Positions 51,099-57,232 of a DNA stretch of 57,232 nt are shown here, piece by piece. The DNA comes from Mycobacterium sp. 1164985.4 (GTDB lineage Bacteria; Actinomycetota; Actinomycetes; Mycobacteriales; Mycobacteriaceae), in assembly GCF_001668575.1 (NCBI RefSeq), contig NZ_LZMD01000022.1, positions 1-57,232 of the forward strand, in the 5' to 3' direction. Numbering within the stretch: position 1 is the first letter of the stretch; every line of letters begins with the position of its first letter. Made by a program: the position numbers and the translations under genes. A model generated the notes under the pieces. It ran no database searches, had not been told where the DNA came from, and saw only the letters and a list, made by a program, of their open reading frames with translations.

Positions 51099-51113
51099 GG
51101 CAGCCTTGCCTAT
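51095..51113 (+). promoter_or_regulatory. IdeR iron box for the MrsI-like RNA
   Basis: TTAGGGCAGCCTTGCCTAT, 13 of 19 identical to the IdeR consensus with both outer half-sites kept. It includes the TAG stop of the FhuF-like gene and overlaps TATGCT (51111-51116), a -10 with TTGCTT as -35 at 18 bp. No reading frame follows; an RNA with a strong terminator does. Confidence 0.7.
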
Positions 51114-51121
51114 GCTCTGTT

Positions 51122-51230
51122 GAAGAGATCGACGAAGAACCACCGGACCGCGCCGGAGTCCTGAGGGCTGCAGAGACCCCCGGTCCACACGGAGGACGGG
51201 CCCCGCACCATCGGTGCGGGGCCCGTTCGC
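51122..51230 (+). ncRNA. mrsI: MrsI-like iron-responsive small RNA
   Basis: About 105 bases between a sigma-A-like promoter with an IdeR box and a strong terminator. It has a single-stranded, A/G-rich 5' part, a stem closed by GGACCG (51145) and CGGTCC (51181), then the terminator stem. No open frame with a ribosome site fits. M. tuberculosis MrsI (ncRv11846) lies after blaI (Rv1846c), is induced by low iron and lowers non-essential iron protein synthesis. Place and control match exactly; sequence identity could not be compared. Confidence 0.75.
51196..51226 (+). terminator. Terminator of the MrsI-like RNA
   Basis: A perfect 14-bp stem (ACGGGCCCCGCACC with GGTGCGGGGCCCGT) around a 3-base loop ATC, followed by TCGC rather than a T-run. 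It is the strongest simple hairpin in the window. Confidence 0.85.
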
Positions 51231-51268
51231 ATCCCCGCCGAACGCGGGGCTGCCTCAACGCTTTTCGA

Positions 51269-51646
51269 TCAAACCTTCTCGACCGCGCCACCGCCGTCGG
51301 CCCAGTCGCCGAAGCCGCCGAGGTTGTAGACGTTCTCGTAACCGAGTTCCTTGAGCGCCTGACCGGACAGGGCCGAGCGGCCGCCGGACGCGCAGTACAC
51401 GATGACCGGCTTGTCCCTGGAGAAGTTCTGGTCGTGGTACGGCGACTCAGGATCGGCGCGGAACTCGAGCATGCCGCGCGGTACGTGGATGGCGCCCGCC
51501 ACCTTTCCGCTCTTCTCCACCTCGGGGGCGTCGCGGACGTCGACGACCAACGCGCCCTTGCCGATCAAGTCTTTCGCCTCGTCGTGGGAGATCTTGGGCA
51601 CCACGGCGTTGGCGGCTTCTACGAGTTCTTTCGCGGTCTTGGCCAT
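51269..51646 (-). CDS. Rhodanese-domain sulfurtransferase
   Basis: A single-domain 125-residue rhodanese. Active loop YCASGGRSAL with the persulfide Cys; start of domain LIGKGALVVDVRDAPEVEKSG; end NVYNLGGFGDWADGG. The ATG at 51646 gives normal family length; the open frame to 51850 is not coding. It faces the thioesterase gene across 63 bp. Cytoplasmic; sulfur acceptor unknown. Confidence 0.9.
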   Translation of the reverse strand: MAKTAKELVEAANAVVPKISHDEAKDLIGKGALVVDVRDAPEVEKSGKVAGAIHVPRGMLEFRADPESPYHDQNFSRDKPVIVYCASGGRSALSGQALKELGYENVYNLGGFGDWADGGGAVEKV

Positions 51647-51709
51647 GGCCGAGACTAACTCGCAGCACCCGACGCGGTCATGGAGTTCGACAGCGTGTAA
51701 ACACGTTGC

Positions 51710-52114
51710 GTGACTTCTGACTTGCCATCCGACCTGGGTAGGGGCTTCGACAAAGAGCTCGGCCTCGCTTATCTGGATCTCGGACCCGACGGCGGCCGTG
51801 CGCAGCTGACGATCACCGACAAGCTGCTGCAGCCCTACGGCATCGTGCACGGGGGCGTGTACTGCTCGATCGTCGAGAGCCTGGCGAGCGTGTCGGCTGC
51901 GGTGTGGCTAGCCGACCACGGGGGCGGCAACGTCGTCGGTGTCAACAACAACACCGACTTTCTGCGGGCCATCACCTCGGGCACCGTCACCGCGGTGTCC
52001 ACACCGATTCACCGCGGCCGGCGCCAGCAGCTGTGGCAGATCGTCATCACCGACGAGAACGACAAGGTCGTCGCCCGCGGGCAGGTGCGGCTACAGAACA
52101 TGCCTGCCGAGTAG
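51710..52114 (+). CDS. Hotdog-fold acyl-CoA thioesterase (PaaI-like, Rv1847-like)
   Basis: A 134-residue thioesterase. The core YGIVHGGVYCSIVESLAS has the HGG turn and catalytic acidic residue (E) on the central helix; then NNTDFLRAITSG, and QLWQIVITDENDKVVARGQVRLQ. Matches Rv1847 by place before ureA. GTG start. Role in acyl-CoA or menaquinone metabolism not settled. Confidence 0.9.
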   Translation: MTSDLPSDLGRGFDKELGLAYLDLGPDGGRAQLTITDKLLQPYGIVHGGVYCSIVESLASVSAAVWLADHGGGNVVGVNNNTDFLRAITSGTVTAVSTPIHRGRRQQLWQIVITDENDKVVARGQVRLQNMPAE

Positions 52115-52164
52115 GGCTTCGCGTGCGCTGCTGATCGCCGCGCTCCGTGGCAATATCGCCCACT

Positions 52165-52467
52165 ATGCGTCTATCCCCGCATGAGCAGGACCGCCTGCTC
52201 ATCTCTTACGCGGCCGAACTCGCCCGGCGCCGGCAGGCCCGGGGTCTGAAGCTCAACCATCCGGAGGCGGTCGCAGTGATCACCGACCACCTCCTCGAAG
52301 GGGCACGCGACGGGCGCACAGTGGCCGAACTGATGGCCAGCGGCCGCGAGGTTCTCGGTCGCGATGACGTCATGGAGGGCGTGCCCGAGATGCTCTACGA
52401 CGTCCAGGTCGAGGCAACGTTCCCCGACGGCACCAAGCTCGTCACCGTCCACCATCCGATCCCATGA
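52165..52467 (+). CDS. ureA: Urease gamma subunit
   Basis: A 100-residue subunit of urease, which splits urea to ammonia and carbamate. Start [20 protein letters not shown] and [21 protein letters not shown]; end LVTVHHPIP as usual. The ATG at 52165 matches family length; an upstream GTG is rejected. First gene of ureABCFGD, overlapping ureB by ATGA. Confidence 0.96.
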   Translation: MRLSPHEQDRLLISYAAELARRRQARGLKLNHPEAVAVITDHLLEGARDGRTVAELMASGREVLGRDDVMEGVPEMLYDVQVEATFPDGTKLVTVHHPIP

Positions 52468-52790
52468 CCGGACCCATGGTGCCGGGCGAGATCATCTACG
52501 GGGACGGCGATATCGAGATCAACGCCGGTGCCCCGCGGCTCGCAATCGAGATCGTCAACACCGGCGACCGTCCCGTGCAGGTCGGGAGCCACGTCCACCT
52601 GCCGCAGGCCAACGCCGCGCTGTCCTTCGATCGGTCCGCCGCGCGCGGGCACCGGCTCGACATCCCCGCGGGCACCGCGGTGCGGTTCGAACCCGGTGTG
52701 GCTCAAACTGTCTCGCTCGTCCCGCTCGGGGGCTCGCGTGAGGTGCACGGCTTGAGCCTGAACCCACCCGGGCGGCTGGACCCGCAATGA
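52464..52790 (+). CDS. ureB: Urease beta subunit
   Basis: A 108-residue structural subunit. [18 protein letters not shown] start, [20 protein letters not shown] core with the His pair near the flap, [24 protein letters not shown]. Overlaps ureA and stands 10 bp before ureC. Confidence 0.96.
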   Translation: MTGPMVPGEIIYGDGDIEINAGAPRLAIEIVNTGDRPVQVGSHVHLPQANAALSFDRSAARGHRLDIPAGTAVRFEPGVAQTVSLVPLGGSREVHGLSLNPPGRLDPQ

Positions 52791-52800
52791 GAGGAGCCCG

Positions 52801-54534
52801 ATGACCCGGCTGCCGCGCGCCAGATACGGTGCACTGTTCGGCCCCACGACCGGCGACCGGATCCGGCTGGCCGATACCGACCTCTTCATCGAGATCACCG
52901 AAGACCGCAGCGGGGGAGCGGAGTTCGCCGGCGACGAGGCCGTCTTCGGCGGGGGCAAGGTGTTGCGCGAGTCGATGGGTCAGGGCCGTGCGACGCGTGC
53001 GGACGGGGCCCCCGACACCGTCATCACCGGTGTGGTGATCCTCGACTACTGGGGAATCATCAAGGCCGACATCGGTATTCGCGACGGCCGCATCACCGCG
53101 ATCGGCAAGGCCGGCAACCCGGACATCATGTCGGGCGTACATCCCGATCTGGTCGTGGGTCCTTCGACGGAGATCATCGCCGGCAACGGCCGGATCGTCA
53201 CCGCCGGTGGCATCGACTGCCACGTGCATCTCATCTGCCCGCAGACAATGGCGGAGGCGCTCGGCGGCGGTATCACCACGATGATCGGCGGCGGCACCGG
53301 TCCCGCGGAGGGCAGCAAGGCCACCACCGTGACCCCCGGCGCATGGCATCTGGCCCGCATGCTCGAATCGCTGGACTCCTGGCCGATGAACATCGCGCTG
53401 CTCGGCAAGGGCAACACCGTCAGCGCCGAAGCCATGTGGGAGCAATTGCGTGGTGGCGCTTCGGGGTTCAAGCTGCACGAGGACTGGGGCAGCACACCCG
53501 CGGCCATCGACGCCTGCCTCGCTGTGGCGGACGCGTCGGGCGTTCAGGTGGCGCTGCATTCCGACACCCTCAACGAGGCGGGGTTCGTGGAGGACACCGT
53601 CGGCGCGATCGCCGGCCGGTCGATCCACGCCTACCACACCGAGGGTGCGGGCGGCGGACACGCGCCCGACATCATCACCGTCGCCGCGCAACCGCACGTG
53701 CTGCCGAGTTCGACCAACCCGACGCGGCCGCACACGGTGAACACGCTCGACGAGCATCTCGACATGCTGGTGGTGTGCCACCACCTCAACCCCAGCGTCC
53801 CCGAGGATCTCGCGTTCGCCGAGAGCCGCATCCGACCCTCCACCATCGCCGCCGAGGACCTGTTGCACGACATCGGCGCGATCTCGATGATCGGCAGCGA
53901 CGCGCAGGCGATGGGCCGCATCGGAGAGGTGGTCATCCGCACATGGCAGACCGCTCACGTCATGAAGCGCAGACGCGGGGCGCTCGACGGCGACCCGACC
54001 GGACCGAGACAGTCCGACAATCACCGCGCGCGCCGCTACGTCGCCAAATACACGATCTGCCCGGCGATCGCGCACGGTCTCGACGGTGAGATCGGGTCGG
54101 TCGAGGTGGGCAAGCTCGCCGACCTGGTGCTGTGGGAACCCGCGTTCTTCGGGGTGCGGCCGCACGCGGTGCTCAAGGGCGGCATGATCGCCTGGGCCGC
54201 AATGGGAGACGCCAACGCGTCGATCCCCACCCCGCAGCCGGTGCTGCCGCGTCCCATGTTCGGCGCCGCGCCGTCGGCCGCTGCCGCCACGTCCGTGCAC
54301 TTCGTCTCGCAGCAGGCCGTCGACGACGGGCTCGCCGATCGGATCGACGTGAAGCGGCGCCTCGTTGCGGTCACGGATGTTCGCAAGGTCGGCAAAGCCG
54401 ATATGCCGCTGAATGACGCACTGCCTCGCATCGAGGTCGACCCCGACACGTTCACCGTCCGCATCGACGGCGACGTGTGGCAGGAGCAGCCGGCGGCCGA
54501 ACTGCCGATGGCGCAACGGTATTTCCTCTTCTGA
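52801..54534 (+). CDS. ureC: Urease alpha (catalytic) subunit
   Basis: A 577-residue nickel hydrolase. All ligands are present with a +7 shift from Klebsiella numbering: H141, H143, carbamylated K224 ([12 protein letters not shown]), H253, H279, D367, and the flap C326-H327. So the enzyme should be active once nickel is loaded. ATG start with a GAGGAG site. UreF follows 2 bp later. Confidence 0.97.
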   Translation: MTRLPRARYGALFGPTTGDRIRLADTDLFIEITEDRSGGAEFAGDEAVFGGGKVLRESMGQGRATRADGAPDTVITGVVILDYWGIIKADIGIRDGRITAIGKAGNPDIMSGVHPDLVVGPSTEIIAGNGRIVTAGGIDCHVHLICPQTMAEALGGGITTMIGGGTGPAEGSKATTVTPGAWHLARMLESLDSWPMNIALLGKGNTVSAEAMWEQLRGGASGFKLHEDWGSTPAAIDACLAVADASGVQVALHSDTLNEAGFVEDTVGAIAGRSIHAYHTEGAGGGHAPDIITVAAQPHVLPSSTNPTRPHTVNTLDEHLDMLVVCHHLNPSVPEDLAFAESRIRPSTIAAEDLLHDIGAISMIGSDAQAMGRIGEVVIRTWQTAHVMKRRRGALDGDPTGPRQSDNHRARRYVAKYTICPAIAHGLDGEIGSVEVGKLADLVLWEPAFFGVRPHAVLKGGMIAWAAMGDANASIPTPQPVLPRPMFGAAPSAAAATSVHFVSQQAVDDGLADRIDVKRRLVAVTDVRKVGKADMPLNDALPRIEVDPDTFTVRIDGDVWQEQPAAELPMAQRYFLF

Positions 54535-54536
54535 CG

Positions 54537-55172
54537 ATGACGAACCTGACCATGCTTCTCGCGCTTTCCGATTCGCGGCTGCCGACCGGTGGGCACGTGC
54601 ACTCCGGCGGCGTCGAGGAGGCCGTCACCAGCGGACTGGTCGCCGACGTGATAACCCTGCGGGCCTATCTGCGTCGCCGCATCCGCACTCAGGGACTGGT
54701 CACCGCCTCACTAGCGGCGGCGGTGCACACCGGGACACTCGCCCCGCCCCGGGCCGACCTCGAAACCGACGCTCGCACACCGGCACCCGCAGCCCGCCAG
54801 GCGTCGCGGGCGCAGGGCCGAGGCCTCGTGAGGCTGGCCCGGCGGGTGTGGGCCGGCGAAGACTGGGAGCCGCTCGGCGCGACGCCCCACCTCGCGGTGG
54901 CGGCGGGATGGGTGGGCCGAGCCGCCGGTCTGACCGCCGAGCAGACCGCGCTTTCGGTCGTCTACACCACGATGACGAACTCGGCGACGGCCGCCCAGCG
55001 ACTGCTCGCCCTCGATCCCGGCGACGTCGCAGCGCTCACCTTCGAACTGTCGGCGCTGTGCGATCAGACGGCGACCTCGGCCGCCAAGGAACTGGCCGAC
55101 CTGTCCGATCCGCTGCTCGACGTGCTGGCCGAGCGCCACCACCGCCGCGAACGCCCACTCTTCGCCTCGTAG
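54537..55172 (+). CDS. ureF: Urease accessory protein UreF
   Basis: A 211-residue, all-helical chaperone that links UreD-bound apo-urease to the GTPase UreG. MLLALSDSRLPTGGHVHSGGVEEAV is the family start; AALTFELSALCDQTATSAAKELADL stands near the end. The ATG at 54537 is used; the frame extends back into ureC but without a start signal. Confidence 0.92.
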   Translation: MTNLTMLLALSDSRLPTGGHVHSGGVEEAVTSGLVADVITLRAYLRRRIRTQGLVTASLAAAVHTGTLAPPRADLETDARTPAPAARQASRAQGRGLVRLARRVWAGEDWEPLGATPHLAVAAGWVGRAAGLTAEQTALSVVYTTMTNSATAAQRLLALDPGDVAALTFELSALCDQTATSAAKELADLSDPLLDVLAERHHRRERPLFAS

Positions 55173-55187
55173 CCCCGAAAGGACGTC

Positions 55188-55862
55188 ATGCCACCGCATT
55201 TCAACGACGGCGAGCCGCACCACCATGTCGAACGGCCCAGGCGTTCGCGCCAACCGGGAGAACCACTGCGCATCGGCGTCGGCGGTCCGGTCGGATCGGG
55301 CAAGACCGCACTGGTCGCGGCGCTGTGCCGCCGGCTTCGCGAGGAACTGTCGCTGGCAGTGCTGACCAACGACATCTACACCACCGAGGACGCCGACTTC
55401 TTGCGCCGCCACGCCGTGTTGCCCGACGAGCGGATCGCGGCGGTGCAGACAGGCGGGTGCCCGCACACCGCGATCCGCGACGACATCACCGCCAACCTCG
55501 ATGCGATCGACGACCTCATCGCCGGAAACGACCCGTTGGACTTGATCCTCGTCGAATCCGGCGGCGACAATCTCACGGCGACGTTCTCGTCGGGCCTGGT
55601 CGACGTCCAAATCTTCGTCGTCGATGTGGCCGGCGGCGACAAGGTCCCCCGCAAGGGTGGGCCGGGGGTGACCTACTCCGACCTGTTGGTGATCAACAAG
55701 ACCGATCTCGCCCCGATGGTCGGGGCGGACCTCGACGTGATGCGACGCGACGCGGCGGCGGTCCGTGGTGAGCGGCCCTTCGTGATGATCTCGCTGACCG
55801 ACGATCCCGCTGCCTCACCGGTGCTGAACTGGGTGCGTGAACAGTTGCGGGTGCCCGTCTAG
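55188..55862 (+). CDS. ureG: Urease accessory GTPase UreG
   Basis: A 224-residue SIMIBI GTPase that powers nickel delivery. P-loop GPVGSGKT (33-40), nickel/GTP motif, [13 protein letters not shown] (CPH), VESGGDNL, and NKTDLAP. The N-terminal about 27 residues are His-rich ([15 protein letters not shown]), an added tail probably for nickel storage since no ureE is seen. Next gene, ureD, shares one base (TAGTG). Confidence 0.95.
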   Translation: MPPHFNDGEPHHHVERPRRSRQPGEPLRIGVGGPVGSGKTALVAALCRRLREELSLAVLTNDIYTTEDADFLRRHAVLPDERIAAVQTGGCPHTAIRDDITANLDAIDDLIAGNDPLDLILVESGGDNLTATFSSGLVDVQIFVVDVAGGDKVPRKGGPGVTYSDLLVINKTDLAPMVGADLDVMRRDAAAVRGERPFVMISLTDDPAASPVLNWVREQLRVPV

Positions 55863-56488
55863 TGCGCTCCGAGGTGCTGATCGTCGCGCGCCGCGACCGT
55901 CGGCCGCGCATCGAATGCGCCGGTGGGCTGGCGGCCCGGCTCACCGGGCCCGACATTGTCCACCTGGTGTCGGCGGCGGCGACGCCGCTGGGGGGAGACG
56001 TGCTGCACTTCCGGGTCGTCGTGGAACCCGACGCGCGGCTGCGTTTACGCACCGCTGCGGCAACGGTGACGCTGCCGGGTGCGGAAACCCTTGACTCGCA
56101 TGCGATCTGGGATCTCGATGTGGCCGGCGAGCTGGACCTCGACCCCGAACCCACGGTGGTCGCCGCGGCCTCGCGTCACCACAGTTCGATTCGGCTCGAG
56201 CTCGGCGTGTCCGGGCGCGTGAAGTTGCGTGAGCGGGTGCAGATCGGCAGATCCGGTGAGCGGCAGGGCTTCTGGTCGGGCTCGCTGCACGCGGACGTCG
56301 ACGGCGCACCGCTGTTGCGTCACCGCATCGAACTCGGCGGAGGATCTGTCGCCGACGACGAGATCGGCACACCGATGGCAGCGATCAGCGAACTGAGCTA
56401 TCCCGACGTCGACACCGAAACCACCGGCACGCCGCTGGCGTTGGCCGCGGGCGGCTGCCTGACGACCTGGCAGGGTCCGCGGCTCTAG
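55862..56488 (+). CDS. ureD: Urease accessory protein UreD (UreH)
   Basis: A 208-residue chaperone, the short mycobacterial form (about 270 elsewhere). LRLRTAAATVTLPG and LVSAAATPLGGDVLHFRVVVEPDARL are family motifs; WDLDVAGELDLDPEPTVVA follows. GTG start overlaps ureG's stop. Stop shares CTAG with ndh. It ends the urease operon. Confidence 0.92.
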   Translation: MRSEVLIVARRDRRPRIECAGGLAARLTGPDIVHLVSAAATPLGGDVLHFRVVVEPDARLRLRTAAATVTLPGAETLDSHAIWDLDVAGELDLDPEPTVVAAASRHHSSIRLELGVSGRVKLRERVQIGRSGERQGFWSGSLHADVDGAPLLRHRIELGGGSVADDEIGTPMAAISELSYPDVDTETTGTPLALAAGGCLTTWQGPRL

Positions 56489-57232
56489 CCGGCAACTTTC
56501 TCGGTGTCGCGCACCCCGGCGGCGATCTCTTCGAGTTCTTCGATCCGGGTGCGGGCGTAGGCCTGCTGTTCGGTGATGGTGAGGTTGCCGCGCTGCGTCG
56601 ACAGGAACGTCACCGTCCAGTGCAGCAGGGTGGTGATCTTGCGACGGAAGCCGACCAGGTAGACCAGGTGCAGCACCAGCCAGGCCAGCCAGGCGATGAA
56701 CCCGCCGAATTCCAGCGGGCCGATCTTGGCGACCGCCGAGAACCGCGACACCGTGGCCATCGAGCCCTTGTCGAAGTACTGGAACGGCTCGCGCTGGCTG
56801 GGATCGGCGCCCTTGAGTTCGGCCCTGATCGCGTTGGCGGCGTACCTGCCGCCCTGGATGGCGCCCTGCGCCTGTCCGGGAACGCCCTCGACGTGCGCCA
56901 TATCGCCCACCACGAACACATTCGGATGCCCGGGCAACGTCAGATCGGGTTGCACCAGCACGCGACCGGCCCGGTCGACCTCGGCCTCGGACTGTTCGGC
57001 GAGGTCGCGGCCCAGCGGGCTGGCGGCCACGCCCGCCGACCACACCTTCGTCGCGGATTCGATCCGCCGGATTGTGCCGTCGGAGTCCTTGACCGTGATC
57101 CCGTTCCGGTCGACGTCGGTGACCATGGCCCCGAGCTGGATGTCGACGCCCATCTTCTCCAGCCGCGTCTGCGCCTTCTTGCCGAGCTTCTCGCCCATCG
57201 GGGGCAGCACCGCAGGCGCCGCATCGAGCAGG
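56485..57232 (-). CDS. ndh: Type II NADH dehydrogenase, C-terminal part only
   Basis: Non-proton-pumping NADH:menaquinone oxidoreductase, peripheral membrane flavoprotein; about 248 residues are seen, the N-terminal part lies beyond the window. NADH-side strand LGKKAQTRLEKMGVDIQLGA; FAD-binding VFVVGDMAHVEGVPGQAQGAIQGG; QQ-type quinone region; C-terminal amphipathic helices GFIAWLAWLVLHLVYLVGFRRK anchor it to the membrane. Same place as Rv1854c next to urease. Confidence 0.95.
   Translation of the reverse strand, partial: LLDAAPAVLPPMGEKLGKKAQTRLEKMGVDIQLGAMVTDVDRNGITVKDSDGTIRRIESATKVWSAGVAASPLGRDLAEQSEAEVDRAGRVLVQPDLTLPGHPNVFVVGDMAHVEGVPGQAQGAIQGGRYAANAIRAELKGADPSQREPFQYFDKGSMATVSRFSAVAKIGPLEFGGFIAWLAWLVLHLVYLVGFRRKITTLLHWTVTFLSTQRGNLTITEQQAYARTRIEELEEIAAGVRDTEKVAG

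Noticed and set aside
54413..55771. 452-residue frame across ureF and ureG
   Set aside because: Out of phase with both urease genes and Arg-rich; UreF and UreG have complete motifs in their own frames.

Overview
The window is a stretch of a mycobacterial chromosome, most likely a Mycolicibacterium-type species. The evidence is a GC-rich sequence, frequent GTG starts, and a gene run that follows M. tuberculosis Rv1819c to Rv1854c almost gene for gene: bacA-like transporter, ilvG, secA2, pgsA2, the two DUF881 genes around a small basic protein gene, gcvH, garA, two MerR genes around a BFN gene, gcvP, lipZ, an Rv1836c-like gene, glcB, the CBS-domain membrane pair, guaB1, gnd1, blaR/blaI-like, the MrsI sRNA locus, a thioesterase, ureABCFGD and ndh. 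Rv numbers and orthology are from memory and residue patterns; no search was run.

The left part (1 to about 21 kb) does not follow that order and looks like species-variable chromosome. It holds a PknF-type kinase coupled to an F420-dependent oxidoreductase that appears to be inverted at its 3' end at the window edge; an overlapping pair of a diiron-like ferritin-fold protein and a [2Fe-2S] flavoreductase; an acyltransferase/SRPBCC pair; a 1055-residue cyclase-ATPase-TPR protein; an exported PASTA-like protein; malQ; an MFS pump; a two-subunit SMR pump; a fatty acid hydroxylase-family membrane enzyme; an FAD amine oxidase-like protein; a secreted trypsin-like protease; a deazaflavin nitroreductase facing a TetR gene with two matching operators; an ArsR/SRPBCC pair; and a VOC/flavoprotein operon behind a perfect KstR-type operator, which suggests steroid catabolism.

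From 21 to 37 kb: a BacA-type ABC transporter, acetolactate synthase, accessory Sec ATPase, a CDP-alcohol phosphatidyltransferase and its envelope neighbours, the glycine cleavage H protein and GarA (glycine, glutamate and TCA control), and the P protein behind a tandem glycine riboswitch. From 37 to 50 kb, mostly on the minus strand: malate synthase, CBS-domain membrane proteins, GMP reductase GuaB1, 6-phosphogluconate dehydrogenase, and a BlaI repressor with an M56 protease.

From 50.3 to 51.2 kb there is an iron-control island: two IdeR-type boxes, one before a FhuF-like gene and one overlapping its stop codon and driving a short noncoding RNA with a 14-bp terminator stem, at the position of the iron-sparing sRNA MrsI. 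A rhodanese, a hotdog thioesterase, the urease operon and a truncated type II NADH dehydrogenase complete the window.

Other items include two copies of a roughly 60-bp palindromic intergenic repeat (33.6 and 47.1 kb) and three convergent gene pairs whose stop codons share one CTAG. No tRNA, rRNA, CRISPR array, transposase or prophage gene was seen.
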